Positions 49,201 through 63,100 are shown, numbered from the stretch's first letter. The stretch is 64,000 nucleotides of DNA from Anisakis pegreffii (GCA_035041965.1 JAPYMA010000118.1:1-64000); one strand, 5' to 3'. The notes: generated from the sequence alone by a model not told the origin. Numbers and translations: made by a program.

Positions 49201-49686
49201 GCATTTGTTGAAAAGAAGTATGATTTACTATTCATAAGATACATTCAACTGGAATATGTTCATAAAATTTAGCAAATAATGAGTATATGGGCACGTGTGA
49301 ATGTGAAAACGGTTCCGACGAAACGAATGAAAGAATGCAGTTCGAGTGATACTTTTGAGTGCTATTTACTCGTTGCGGAAATGAGCTCTGCATGTATACT
49401 TGGAGGATAGATGGAGGAAGCATCCCATGAGGTTTCACGAAGGAAAGCAAACGATTTTCAATAATTATCTCGCACGGTAACATAATAATGCTGCATGTAG
49501 TCAGTTACAGTTGATCTGAATTAATAAACGAGCGTTGTTGTTACAAACAGCTATTAATATTATATAAGATAGATGTATGACTAGTGAAATTATGAGTAAT
49601 AAGAAAGCAATAAAACTGCTGCAGTTCATCATCGCATAAAACGCGTGACTGATCACGCTGAATTGGATTGTTTAGGAGGAATATAA
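46207..49686. other. Gene-poor region with isolated coding-like frames
   Basis: Three frames look protein-like but cannot be built into a gene. 46612-46740 (+) reads KANLKLRFRQPWIRIRAKFS. About 47690-47960 (+) includes DECETELHEALTTVLLTRNI and, in another frame, MEPNTEHQWMSQWFTDVKSK. 47262-47080 (-) reads MHIESEICFAALITNSLIDR and then LSDVDRERITDTEVEELKQK to a stop. The rest is AT-rich and unremarkable. Confidence 0.3.
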
Positions 49687-52217
49687 ATGAATAGTCGAGC
49701 ATACAATGCGAGCAACAGCGGGGACGCGGATATTGTGGTTAGTGAAGTGATTTTATTATCAACGAAAAGATGGCAATGCTGCGACAAAAGATTCAATAAG
49801 CAATTACCTCGATTTCTCATGTGCATTAAAATCGAACGCCTATTTATGCCGAATTCGATCATCTTGCCAACAATATCAAAATTTCAGCCTCATAACTCTC
49901 ATTTTCTTATTCAAGTTTCTTGCTGATAGAATTATTTGCCGCTTTTTCTATTTCGCTGAACGAGATACCTAATGAACAGTTCATCTTACTGGTTTTTTCG
50001 AGACAGTCAAACGCCCAGTGCTATCGACTACAATCCGTGAACAGTGCGTTGGAAACGCATGAGTTATATGAAGTGTGGCTGAAAAATTATTTGAGCTAAT
50101 CGATTTGTTTTGTCATATCTTTATGAATAAGTGCAGAACGATCAAATAAGATAGCTTTCGTTTATTCCACCGAAAGTGAGGCATATAAGGACTGAAGTCG
50201 ATGAAACCGATACCAAAAAGAAATATTGTGACGTCCGAATGAGTTTATTGACTAATGGCTATCTGTAACATTCGTGTACGTGTCAGAAATAATTTAAAAA
50301 ATAAATCGAGCTTAAAAAATCAAAACAATGGTTCCCATGGAATGCGAGCAGATTCTCTTTTGGGGAGGAGTCGGAGGGTGTCATGGGAAGAGATTTAAGG
50401 AGTTCAGTAAATCATTTTTGATCGATGTTTTTCATAATTCTTCCATGGTTTTGCAATAGGATATTCAAAATACTTGTATAATGACAAGGAATTGATTATT
50501 CCTTCGATATCATCGAGGAGTTCGTAGCATCAAACATCTAATTTGTCGCTAGGATGTTTGAAGGATGAAGGGGAGTGTGGTTACACGTGTTGTTTGGCTG
50601 AAAAAAAATGGTGATTCGGTATGGTGGGCACGGAGCGAAAGAGTCCGAGAGTCACTAATTTAGAAGTAACTTCGCCTGCTTTCGTAAACAAATGTGTGAG
50701 TTAACAATAACTATAATCGATGAGTGGGGAAGTATATTTGCACAGTATCCATGTATACGTTATAGGTACATAAATAGAAGCAAGTTGTGCTCAACTTTTG
50801 TAAACGCTACCTTTTAAGTGGTTGTTTTCAACTGATAATTGAAAAGGGCAGGATTATAACCAGCGGAGAGTTCTGCAATACATGATATAAAATGGGATGA
50901 TATGAATGAGGATAATATAGCTTTATAGAGGGGATTACTGAATGATGTTGATTTAAACAAAAATAAATGTTAGCAAGAATCAAATTAAAACATCATTCTG
51001 TTGAAGTGGCAGTAAATAATTGATGAACTAACATAGCTCAATTTTGTAACTTTTCCGTTCATATCTTCTCATATGAATACGTATGATATTCTGCTTAGAA
51101 AAAAGGTAACGCTGACGAAAGTTGTGATTCCTGAGCATAACTTGCTTGCATGAGAATTTCAAGAAATTCGAATACCCATTGAGATGTCCAAAAATTTGGC
51201 GCACTTCGTCAACTCATCGAATTTTTTGAGAAGGTGCAATGATATTCTTTGTCCAAAAAAGCAAGCCTTTGAGCTACTGTTAGCAGGTATTCGAATTGGT
51301 GCAGTCAAGAGCGAGTTGCGATCTGGTCGATCACTTGCTATTGACAGGCTCGTGAAACTTGCAAGTGGTTTATTTTGCGATCTACCCGACTGGATTGATT
51401 ATCCAGCTAATAAAATTTGGTTCATTCAAAATTCATTAACAATGACCAATTTGTGGATAACTTAAACATCGATTATCTTGCGAAAAATTAACGTCTCTCG
51501 TAGTTCACACATGAAAAAGCAATGCAATCAAGCATACAACGGAAGTTTCATCGATCGATTCCGAATAAATTGAAACTTTAGATTTCATAACCTTGGTATC
51601 ATGCGTTATACTTACGTAATTTTTTTTACTTACGTAATTTTCAAGTAGTTGCAGATAAATGCTCATGTGGAGTTCTCATACATAAAAGGGATTTGCTGCT
51701 GGAAACTGAACCGATGACGTTCTTCTTCACAGATTGGTTGGGAAGTTGGCGGTGACTGAACTACTGCTCAACTAGATACAATATTTTACTACAGTGGTTG
51801 TAGAAGAACGATGCAGCTGTTGGTTTCAGTAGACTGAATGAAAGTAAAGAACAAATGGAGATCTGCTTCCTTGCAACCGCAAAAATGCTGAGTTGGAGCA
51901 AGTTTCAATGCCGTGAATAATGGCAAGACTAAAAATGTAGTTTTTGACATTTCTAGGCTGTAAAATATGAACAATTATACAACTTTATTCCCATTCGTGA
52001 TTTTTTCAGCAATGCATTACGATATTTGAATGATTTTTGCCCATGTAATTTCTCAGACTCACAACCCGATCAGCTAGAAAACGAATCAAGCGAGTTTGTA
52101 GAAAGATGTAAAATTACGGAAGAAGTGATTGCTCGCAACAGTGATAGTACGCTTGTGATTCGATCTCAATTGTTGCGATATGTTCCGTTGATCAGTCCAA
52201 ATTACAAGACTTATTGA
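49687..52217 (+). CDS. Possible unrecognised spliced gene
   Basis: A start codon at 49687 follows an acceptor-like TTGTTTAG by 12 bases (possible SL trans-splice site) and opens MNSRAYNASNSGDADIV, ended by a donor GTTAGT at 49738. Later frames on the same strand are 51164-51286 (acceptor AATTTCAAG; IRIPIEMSKNLAHFVNSSNF, then CPKKQAFELLLAG), which can also read on to 51465 (RIGAVKSELRSGRSLAIDRL), and 52010-52217 (acceptor TTTTTTCAG; LENESSEFVERCKITEEVIA, ending LLRYVPLISPNYKTY, stop). The last frame is a good terminal exon. Joining exons are missing, so this may be one gene or two. The family is not recognised. A hAT-type element at 50326-50657 sits in the presumed intron. Confidence 0.33.
50326..50657. 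mobile_element. hAT-type non-autonomous element
   Basis: Ends are CAATGGTTCCCATGG and, inverted, TAGTGACTCTCGGACTC, flanked by AATCAAAA and ATTTAGAA (5 of 8). It shares internal sequence with 45831-46206 and 32579-32917. The ends are decayed, so it is an old copy. Confidence 0.45.
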
Positions 52218-53288
52218 TCATTCCATAACGATTGCAATACTAATGAGTTTGTTGCAATCACCTGCTAGATAGTAACAAGCGCAGCAAAAAAATGAACTGA
52301 TTGAACACACAAAGAAAAGATTGAGTTAAACTCACAACTGCACTGCATATCAACTTTCATCGTATGGCGTGTAGTAAAAAAAAATCTTGCCAACGAAGCA
52401 CGGCCTTCTGGCTGCGAGCGTGAATATTCTTTTTGCTCACTCATTGAGCTTATGCCCTGAAAAAAAAACACATGCACAACAATTGCTATTTTTCTCGAAT
52501 TGAAAATTCATTCATCAAACGATCAGTAACACTTTGTCACGCAACCTTTCGTAACAACAAAACGCAGCACATTCCATCACTTCAGATGTAACTTACAAAG
52601 CTGCTTCAATTTCAAATCCTTTTATCACCTACTCTTCTGGTTATGATCATAAGTCATATTCATTACACACTATTGACATTCTAAAACAAACAATAGTTTC
52701 AGAAGAACAAATGATTTGTATGTAGTGATTCATGCTATATGCCAACACGGCTCAATTTAAATTTCCTCCCATATTGCTCTCAAAATAATCCACATCTCTT
52801 TAATTCTTCTTCTGTTCTGGAAACCAATCCTGGTTTTTAAACAAGGATCAGGAAGAGAAAAGAACTGGTACACGAATGAAGAAAAATAGATATTTTTAAC
52901 AATGAACCGACTATAGAAGAGTTATTTGTTTCAGTTGTCATGCGAATGTATGAGACAAATTTACAGAACCGAGAACAATTGCATGCAGAACACTAAAATA
53001 AGTTGATGACAACTTGTTGATATTCTTTGATAACAACGACCTATTGATGCCGTATCATTTACATATATACTTTAAAAGAACGTTCTCTTCTCAGGAAATC
53101 TTCATCACTCCTCCTCGATGATGTCACCTCATGTTTCAAGTTCATCAGCTGGAAAAGTTCCGACAGACGATGTCAAACTGACTTTCTTCCGAATGTTCTA
53201 GTAAAGACTTTAATTCAAACAAGCTAATGGACTACTTAAAGCATTGGATTTATTGATCGAAAAATTTTCTGTTAACTTTGGTTCCTCA
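52218..53288. other. Intergenic, no gene supported
   Basis: AT-rich sequence; no element ends or coding frames of note. Confidence 0.5.
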
Positions 53289-54333
53289 CAGTGATGCCTA
53301 AGCTCCGAAGCCAAAAAAATTTGCTTTGACTACCGCAAAAAAAATGCCACAGCAGCATTGAATAATGGGGTTAAGACCAGCACGATAGTTTTTTCCGGAG
53401 TCGGAGCGGAGTAGAGTAAATTTAGGAGCTGGAGCCAATGTTTTAAAGATGCGAAGTCGGAGCTGGAAGTGGAGGCGAGATTTTAGAAATGCGGGACCCG
53501 GGATGGAGCAGGAATATTTAAAATGAGGTGTTGGAGCTGCAGCCGGAGCAGAAAATTGAGCCGCAGTTGATTTTAAATGCGGCAAAACATCAGGTGGAGG
53601 AGGACTCGTATCAGCTGAACTGTTTATTACGTATGAGAGTGATGCAAGCATTATTCGTAGTCCATCGGAGGCGTAAACGGAGCTGGGACATATCGGAGTT
53701 GTTTCCGTTTGCTAAATATCAGTTCTTCATCAAATCTGAACGGAATACGAAGGGTGGGCAGTGGAAAGATCATTCTGTGATTCCCTGTGGAATAGCCCGT
53801 TTTGTGTGATCCCTATGCGTTGTTAACCTTAGTATCCCCTATCCGTTTGAACTACCGCTAATTTGATCTTCCTTATAAGCTATATCAATGTTAATACCAT
53901 TAAAATTGTTATTATCAACATGATTTTCGCCATGTGTTGTTCATCTTTGGAATACTTTTGTTGTTAGCTTTTTTCGGTTTGTGTTAAAACAATTTTTATT
54001 GGTATTTCTTCATGTGTGTGCTACCTGCGCTCAGTGAACATTGTGCTTGGAGCAGGAGCTGTAGTTGGAGCCGAAAAAAGTGCGAACCGCATCCAAAAAT
54101 CAGATAATTTAATTTCGGATCTAAGATCGGGAGCAAACTTTTGATAATTTTGAAGCTGGAGACACAATTTTAGAAAAATGCGGAGCAAGAGCCGAAATTT
54201 CAGAATTGCCGTGGCGGAACTGGAGCTGGAGCCCTTAAATTTGAGAATGTGGAGCCAGAACTGGAGCCGAAAGTTTTAAAAACATGGAGCCGGAGTCGGA
54301 GCTGGGTCAATATTTGAAAATTAGGCATATGTG
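53289..54333 (+). repeat. GGAGC-rich minisatellite element, probable hAT-derived
   Basis: It starts CAGTGATGCCTAAGCTCC and a possible right end is TTAGGCATATGTG. GGAGC-rich blocks at about 53393-53575 and 54045-54310 consist of degenerate units of about 30 bp alternating GGAGCCGGAGC words with AATTTTAAAAATG words. The leader (CACAGCAGCATTGAATA ... GGAGTCGGAGCGGAGTA) matches that of 58493-58703. The 470 bp between the two blocks are ordinary. Flanking octamers do not match, so the outer limits are uncertain. Confidence 0.5.
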
Positions 54334-57300
54334 CATTCAACTACAATGCCATACCAATTTATCATATCAAGTTATCACATTATTATTTTTTCTTTTTGAT
54401 GCTACTTTTTGCAACATCGAAGAATGTAATATTCCATTATCTCACTTGCATGTTTTCAAGGTTTGGCCGCTTATCATGTTGGAGGGAGAGCGAATAAAGA
54501 GTTTTGTTTGCATCTGAATAATGAGTGACTGCTGGATCATCAACAATAAATTGCTTCAATCTCGTTAGTCTGAGATTATCTATAATCTCAAATTGGTCAC
54601 ATTCGTGTATTGCCGTTTCGTTTAAAACTTCAGCTCACAACAAGGAAGTATTTATCAACTCATTGCACGAATTTTAGGCTTGTATCAATCCAAATCCGTC
54701 CTGAAAACCAATCAGATATCATCACCCACTCGAATATCAGTAACATAGGGAAAAAATGATACATAAAATTAAACTGATTTGCTGGAATATTCAGTTGTTG
54801 CCAAAAAACTTTGCGAAAACCAGGTTAATAACAAGTATATGACGGTACGAATAAAATGTGAAAGAAATGTGAAACTGGAATACTTTCCCACTTATGACAA
54901 AAGATATCCCGTGTATTTGAAATTGAAATGCTCGACTACTAAGATACATTGGTGATGCGCAAGTCTCCAAAAACTTCTTGAGAATAATTAACCAGGAATT
55001 TTTGGTCAGTTTGTAGCGTTCCAACGCAAGAATTGAACTTCAGCCACTTTCTAGCCTCAAACCTTGCAGAATTGACCATTCAAAAATCACCATATTTTTC
55101 TATTTATTTTGCGACTTTCTTACTTATTCATGTTCTAAATGTGTACACGTTAGAATTGGAATGGAAGTTGTCCACTGCTGCCTTCATGTACTATTTGTTT
55201 TTAGTGTTCATTTAAGGCAAGGAACAAAATTTTTCTTATAGTTAGTCAAATTATTATATATGACAGCTTTCATCTGGTTATACTTTAGGTTCTCAGGTTG
55301 ACTACTGTAAACTGCTTGAGCCCCAGTTCATATATGGTGAGGAAGTATAATACTTCTTGAAACGACTTCAGCCCATAAACAAATTGCCTAACAGAACTGC
55401 GTTTCTGTTGAATATGGAATCTTTTAAGTTCGAAATTTGAAAAATTTTCATTGAAACCAGACGGCAGCTACTTAGTAAGAAAAACGAATCAAACAAACGT
55501 ACACAGTATCGATATGAACTGTCGATGGTGCCCAGTGAAAGTGTTCTAGGGATTGTAATAAGTAGAGAGCTCGCCATTAATGTTTGGATGATGATGGCAT
55601 TTAAAACTGTGTCGAAAATTGATTTCTTGAAGGAAGCCTGTTAGAGGGAAACATTTCATAACTTGTTTCTGTTATTATAAATGTTATTGCTGTATTAGCT
55701 AACCGTTGCATGATCCATTCACATACCACATTGTAGTCCGATTAGATTAGCATTTGTTTAGTCTCTCCCTCTTCCGGTGTATCAATTCAATTTATTCTAA
55801 TACTCATGTCGTTCATACAATTCTATTGTTCCAACAAAAACCGCTCGTATTCACAAAAACATTAGCCGTTTAAGTCATTCAATGTTATTCGAATTAACCT
55901 GGATCTAGTCAATAACTGCTTCCTAACACAGTCATATAAATCAATCTTCGGATTTTCCAGGCACTCTTTAATTTCATTTCTTTTTCTTTTTTTTCCATAC
56001 CACCCGATCCACTTTTCAAACTCTTCACAATTTTTAATGTTGCCTTATTTCAACAGAATATGAGATATTTAGAAACAGTACTGCTAATATCAGCATCACA
56101 GAGAATTCATCCGATTGCCAGCTGAACGAGTGGCAGTGAATTACAAACCTGAACAATACAAATGAAAGCCAAGCTTGTCGTTGAAAAATTTATTTTCAAT
56201 TTGCATCAGAGTTGCTAATTTGTTCAAGAATACTGTTTGTGGCCGATGAAATGATGCATTCTTGTCAATCAACTAAAACATCAAAGATAACATCTCAGCT
56301 GGTGCATATAACAAAAGGTTGTTCATTGGAAATGCATGAAAAATATAATAAAAATTCTAACACCTATTGTGTTGCGAAAAGAAACGAAAACAAGAAAGGA
56401 CGAAAAGTGAAATTGAAGAATAAGTCACTAGCGTGTCAGTTAGTCAGCAAATGCGATAAGCATATTTGCAACTGAGTGTAATTCTTTTTTGCTCAAATAA
56501 TCATTTCAATTCAATTTTGATCAGTCTGACTAACACAACTTCCGGAACATGCATACTCAAAGAGCATTTGATTACAAAAAACACCCACGCTATCATGCTG
56601 TTTTATTCGAAACAATCAGCAACATCCCAAGTATATCAAATTTCAAACGTTCACTCAGAATTTTTGAACACTGTAATAAACCACCTCAAATCTTGCCATA
56701 TTCATCTGTTTCTATCCACCATTTTCTCCTTCACATTTCCAAACGTCGATTCACCAAAATGCATTTCCTATCGTGTGTTACGTTTAAAAAGAAGTTTTAA
56801 AAAGTAATTATTCGTCCGTTTTATATGCTTATCTGCACTAACAATCTACAGAATAACACAAAACAATATATCAAGTATAATATAAATGTCTTTCGTACAC
56901 TAAACGCTGGAAATACTCGAAAAATTCAACAAAATTCATCTTGAACTGCTCATTGATTTGACATGAAACGGACAATTCGTAATCGAAGTAAGTTTTTAAA
57001 TAAAAATCTTGAACTTGACAATATGAAAGGTCAAGAGCTGTGTTATCTCTGAAGGATTGCAATCGATGGGAATAGAGAAGAATTACCAGAAGACGAACAC
57101 ATCTGCAATAATAGAATCAATCTAGGTGTTATCATTTCTCTTTTTTAGGTTCGGATATTATTTCTGAACGACCCTTCGAATGACTCACAGTTTCTATCTA
57201 ATATTGCCATTGATGAAATACCACTGTAGTCTCATTCGTAAGAAACACGGAGTGAGGCGAAGGCCCAATTCAACAGATTGCTCCTATCACAAGGAATGTG

Positions 57301-58492
57301 ATATTGCAAGAGATAGAAGTGAAACTATTTTCAATGAAGAGTCCAATGAGGTGTGAATATGTATTAGCTGATAGCGCAAATGATAATGAAATATATCTTC
57401 GCTAGCTTCGCTCATCATAAAATGAAACATTTAACTATAATTTCAGCAGAACAAAGAACCTAACAGCAACTACGTGTCCATGGCTGTGTTTGCTATCGTG
57501 GTCGTCAAAATTTTATTCTATTTTTATTTTGTGATGGATAATTTGTCCATCAATTTCGTGGTTATATTCAATGTGCACACACGCGATAAGCATGCTATGT
57601 CGCTATGAAGAAGATAACTACTAGATTTGACTGACACTTATAGATGGTGCATTATCATCAGCTGTTTGATGATAGGTTTAAGCTAAACGCTTGAAAAAAA
57701 TGTACTCTAGTAGAAATGATGCTGAGATAAACATAACTGACACGACGTTGTTTTATTTACTCATGGCTTTTATATTTCGCGAATGAAAATTGCTTCAAGA
57801 ATAATCAGATGAAAACAGCGCACGACAGTTCATATGTTTAATCAACAATTCTGTTTCACTTCTATTTCACAAGTTGAGTAGGTGTATCAAAGCGTTACGC
57901 TGATGTCTTCAAAAGACGGCAGTATGCAACCATCTGCATTGAACAGACTAGTGTTCGGAATAGTCCCCTTCATGGGGTCCCGCGACGATTTCTGATGAAT
58001 GATCTCCCTCACGAGTGAAGAGGGGATTTTCATCTCCACGGGCACTTTCGCGTGGGAGAGGAATTCCTTGAATGAGATTTCCCATTGGGGTGGGGATATT
58101 GAAGTTCCCGCAGCAGCCGGCGCTCTATTTTTGTACATTGAAGAACATAATTTTTCCAAATTTCTGAAACATTTTTTTGAACATGATAACACAGAATACT
58201 TCATGTCGCGTGTTGCGGCGATATAGGATTCCAATTTTTCGTCGTTGGAGGAAGAAGATTCATTGAAGAAGAACGAAAAATCTGATTTCTGTATAATTGC
58301 GACTTCTGATATGGAATAGTTTATAAAATTAAGCGAATTGATATGCCATAAGTGTGAATTAAACAGCCAGAGTAATGTTCATTGCATGCTTTATAAACTT
58401 AGCTTTCACTCTTTACTATCATTATTATTGGTACAGTACTTGTCCAACTCTTTTTCGTCATTGCTATTATACTTTTAATAAAGATTCATAAC
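54334..58492. other. Intergenic, no gene supported
   Basis: AT-rich throughout. A GC-richer patch at 57949-58125 starts TAGTGTTCGGAATAGTCCCC, like the left end of the GC-rich hAT-type elements at 17-21 kb, but no matching right end was found; the 115-codon minus ORF over it is therefore doubtful. A 113-codon frame at 56466-56807 (+) has no motif. Confidence 0.4.
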
Positions 58493-58703
58493 CAGTGACG
58501 CTTGAGCTCAATGAGAAAAAATATTGCAGCAACATTGAGTAGCCGGAGCTAGGACCTGTATGATAACTTTTTCTTGATCCAGAGTAGGAGCGGAGCAAAA
58601 CAAATTTGAAATGTTTACGAATGCGGAGACGGAGCTTGAGCTGCAGCCGAGCAAAACCGTGGGGCCGGAACTGAGTGAACTTTTTAAAGATTGGGCACCA
58701 CTG
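58493..58703 (+). mobile_element. Short hAT-type element of the GGAGC-rich family
   Basis: The 211-bp element starts CAGTGACGCTTGAGC and ends, inverted, CAGTGGTGCCCAATC. Flanking octamers TTCATAAC and TTTATGAG match at 5 of 8, two of the three differences being transitions. The leader ATTGCAGCAACATTGAGTAG and GGAGCGGAGCAAAAC match 53289-54333. Confidence 0.55.
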
Positions 58704-60029
58704 TTTATGAGAGACATGCACATTATGTTGAATAAATTAAGTGTGAGTTATATCGATGAATTGGTGTTATTTTACTTACCTGCGTTTCACGAAGGCCACC
58801 ATGATATCCTCGGCTGGAGCTCCGCAGGTGCTTTCAAAGGATTTCAAAGTAGACTTCGAAATTAGGCTAGAAAAGGTGATAATTTCGAATGATGTCTAAG
58901 AGGGTTTTCTGCATACCGTTAGCGGTTTGATGACAATGTGCTAATCAACATAGGTTTATGCTTCAGCGGGACCCGAAATATGAGATGTGACACAAGTAAT
59001 TTTGAAGGGTCCGAACTGTTTTTAAATTTGCTGAGCACGATAACAGGGAACGAATTTATGAGTCTGTTTTTGACCTCCTAAGACGAGGTCGACATTAGGA
59101 TAATGTTGCTGCATAGTGCTTAATGTGATCGTGTGGGCTGGCGGGTAATGTATCGGATGGAGGTTGGAGGTTTAATTTCGTGTTGTGCTTTTCCAACTCT
59201 GGCTATGATAATTACCATCTTCACAACGTGACATCTCCTCGACATTACAGATTATATCAATTAGTAGGGGTTGACGCTTTTTTGGTTATTTTTATTGGAT
59301 GCTACATTTATTCTAATCACAATGCATATCGTGAATCCTAACGGAATGCTTGAAACAAATGTAACAATTACTCTCAGAGGCCAGGACACGATTAATTATT
59401 ACTTGGACATCGAGTGGTTGTTTCGTCAATGACAGTGAGCGATCGGCGGAATATTTATTTTATTAGAGTATGATTATTTATTGAATTGGTATTTGACTGC
59501 GTTTAATTATGCAAAGCATTTATGACGACTAATTATTTACTCGGCTGTGCTCGGTTGGCCTGCTCGCCTAGCCAGCGGGGTGGCGTAAATTGAGGCTAAA
59601 ACAATGCGCACGGAAACGCGAGCGTTGTGGTCAGTAACGTTATAAACGTTTGATAGCCTGGCCAATCCAGGTAATCCAGGTAAAAATTACGTTGAGAACA
59701 CTTCACAAATGAAAAGTTAACAAAGCCGTTGGTGTCTGAGGCTGATTCACATTCATTAAAACTATCGTTTCTGATAACTCTCTATCTTCAATTTCCAGTT
59801 GATTCCATTCAAACCGAGCACTAAGCACATCAATCATTTACCTCGCAAGTTTTCTCTCCTGATTATTTCCCGAAGCAGTAGTCTCAATGCTAAATTCTCC
59901 CTCAAAAAAAAAACCAGGGTGCCCACACAAAACCTTTCACAGATTTGCTCCATACTGAATAAATCAGCATAAATCGATCAGAGAGGAGAATTAATGCAAT
60001 GAGCGACGTCTGCAAAAAAAATGTCAAAA
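58704..60029. other. Intergenic, no gene supported
   Basis: 59500-59660 is somewhat GC-richer (CCTAGCCAGCGGGGTGGCG) without recognisable structure. No gene seen. Confidence 0.45.
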
Positions 60030-60100
60030 ACATAATGCGAGATCGAACCTCCGACCTCACCAGTCCGATGTGTTAATTGCAGACCACACGACCACACTGA
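60030..60100 (-). pseudogene. Degenerate tRNA-like sequence
   Basis: On the minus strand an A-box-like TGGTCGTGTGGTC (60094-60082) is followed at tRNA-like distance by a B-box-like GGTTCGATCTC (60049-60039). T-runs (TTTTTG and TTTTTTTTG) follow within 30 bases. Only three of five T-stem pairs form and no acceptor stem is apparent, so it is a relic or a tRNA-derived repeat. Confidence 0.4.
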
Positions 60101-63100
60101 TTAGTATGTAGGAACAACATGATGCCCATCTGCTCTTAAGAGGTCATAACTTCATACTTTTCGATCTAACAAAAGTGAAAAGCGCATTCGAAATCATTGT
60201 TTCTAAACAATGTATATTTGTAACTCCACATCTCCGAATCCATTGATGGATTTTTCTTACAATTACTAAAGGAGGCGTAGGGGATGCATCTCAATTTTAC
60301 GTTTCACTGCGTACCTTCGGTTTGGTTCTGCGCTATACGGCTGTGTTGACAGCAATATCGTATAGTATTTTAAGTGTCACAACTAACCTGCCGTATTCCA
60401 ATAGGTCAGCGGTCACACCTTTGCTCTCATTTCAATTTACCTTGGCTAACTCCCCTGCTTACCTTCCACTTCCTTAGACTTTTTTCTTTAATCTGTTAGT
60501 GACAGTTCGCACCTTCTATGGCAATAAGAAATGCAAGGTTTTTCCTGCATTCTCAGCAACAAGTAGACCACACGATCACAAGTAGGATATAATCACTCCT
60601 ACGCCTCTTCCCCGCTTCATCTCCTCCAAATGGGTTATCGCACAATAGTAGACTTCGCAACGATTTGGTTGAGTTCTTAACCCAAGTGGGTGATTGGCCG
60701 AAAAAGGTTGCAAACCATTGATGTCGAATCAATTACAGCAAAATAATTCTTGCTCTGAAGTATAATATATTCATAGGTTCTATTAGGTTTGCGTTCAATA
60801 AGTCCTTGTTGAACCTAGTTTGCATTTGAAAATCAAAACTGAGAGAAGGGGTCTAGGATGTTTAGCTCCATGATAAGTAGCACCCATAATCCCCTCCCTC
60901 CCTCGGCAAAAGCGAGGGATGCCGTCGTGGGGGCAGTTTTCCCCCGCTCTAAATCGCCCCCTCGCCTCTGCTTTGAGATCCTCCCATGCCAAAATTCCCA
61001 GTCAGTTTTCCAACCGTAGCATAAAATATTTATTCTATCTGGATATGAAGATATCCTTGAATGGTTGCTAATTCTCATTAGCATTAGGTTCACTAAATGA
61101 ATCGTCATCAAATCGAAAAAAAGACCTTCTTATGAATACACTTACTCCCGAGAAGATTCATCGAAAGAGTAATGTAAGGAATAGAATTAAATAAAAGGAA
61201 AAGTGCCTCAAGCACTCAGTGAGTCGCCATTGTCAGTGCACACTCTATTAATATGTTTCAAAATTGCGAATGGAATCCTCTAAAATGAATTAGTATCAAT
61301 CGTCGCTTCCACAACTCTTCCAGTGAACGTTTCTCATTCTGTTTGCACTAATTAAATCGACTTTTAAATGAGTTAACTACAACCTCATGCTGATAAATTC
61401 TTCATAAAGCGTTTGTTGTTATGCTACGATGTACTTCTTTACGATTGTTCTTTATCACAGGTGAACACAACTGACGAAAGGAATGCTATGAAAAAGAACG
61501 AAATAAGAGTATTTCTTTGATTAAGGTAATCAGCTTATTATGGTGAATAACCATATATAACTGTTCTTTTATAAGAATGAACGCATCACACAGCTAATCG
61601 TGGTATTGTTTGCGCTAATTTAGAACGAGTCTACGCCATAGTACACAAGGATACTGAATTAATAAAACGGTTCTCCGAACACATAAATCTCTCCTCAACA
61701 CGTTTTAATCCTCTTCTGATTCATCAAAAAGCAGGAAGTGACTAACTGTTGCTAAGGTAACATCGAAAAACATCCATATTGTATTAGAAACAGCAAGTTC
61801 TGTTGGTCTTATTCAAACGCTTGATAGATGATATTAACGTTACACGCTTCCTGTTTTAATTCGTTAATTAATTCCTCCATTTGTATTCCTTTTTGTGATC
61901 TTCAACATGATTCGAATCATCAACATCATTATGAATGTAATATTAGTATTGTTATTCTATTATCAGAAATACTCAGAGCTTCACACAGTACAAACACATT
62001 ACTGCACGTTAAAAAGAATCGAATCATTGAATTGTTTGATAAGCATGAATGCAGTTCAGTTATGTGTCAGCTATTTCATCTGTAAAAGTGATGATGAGAT
62101 TGTGCATTTAAATTATTCTAGAAGCACGAAAGCTTAAAAAAGATTAAGATGTATTGAAAAATAATATTTGTTAAACGATTCATAAGATGGCTCATGCAAT
62201 ATCTCAGTTATCTTTTGTAACACATTCTGAACATTGGTTTATATTTAACCGAACAATCAAAGATTGGTTACAACTAGTAACATTTCTGAAACGAAGAATG
62301 AATATCGAAAAAATGAAGAGACTTCTTAAAATAGGTGACACATTATCATTGGTTTTTAAACAAAAATAAGATATACAGTTTCACTTCGGAGAAATGAATG
62401 TGTAAAACGATGTTTAATGATGAAGGATTGCTCGGACGTTCAACGCACTGAGAATACACTTAACGAATGCATCTCAAATCAGATGTATCATTAACACAAA
62501 TAATATACCCTGAATGTGCATAAAAATGAAACTTCTACTGCTTCAGACTATCATGCTTACGACGCAATAGCCAAAGTAATGCTCCTGTTGTATGCTTTAG
62601 TGACAAGAATAAGTAATTGATGATGTTATGCCTGAACGGTACGCAAACTACTCGTTCCATTTTATTGCTATTTTTTTCTGACGAAGCATTGCAAACACCA
62701 TCGATTACTTATTTCTGAACTACAACAAAATGCTTGTGTACATATGAAAGAGAATGATTCTGTTTCCAAAATGGAGATGCTGAAACGAACATCGAATTGA
62801 TACTCCGTTTGCTCTCTTCGAATAAAATTACTTGGTAACTTCGTTTTCGAGAGGATGATTATCTTGAGTTGGAAGTGTGCGAAACGTTAAGTAGTTAGGT
62901 GATAATTTTGTGTAGAAGCTTAATTTATTGAAGAAAATCGACACAAAGTTCTTGCCGCGTTCAGAACCATTTGTAAAAACGATCCATTCGGGAAGAAATG
63001 CTAAAGCTGCACGCTCACAATGCTTGTAAGTGCTGATCCTATAGCATTGATTCAATCTCATTAGAATATAACATTACGAAGAGTGTAGAAATGGGGAAAC

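Noticed and set aside
53298..53651. 117-codon minus-strand ORF rich in proline, alanine and serine
   Set aside because: It reads across the GGAGC-rich minisatellite and its leader; the related copy at 58493 is not open in the same way.
57887..58234. 115-codon minus-strand ORF considered as a gene
   Set aside because: It covers a GC-richer patch whose edge resembles a hAT-type end; there is no start context, splice site or domain.
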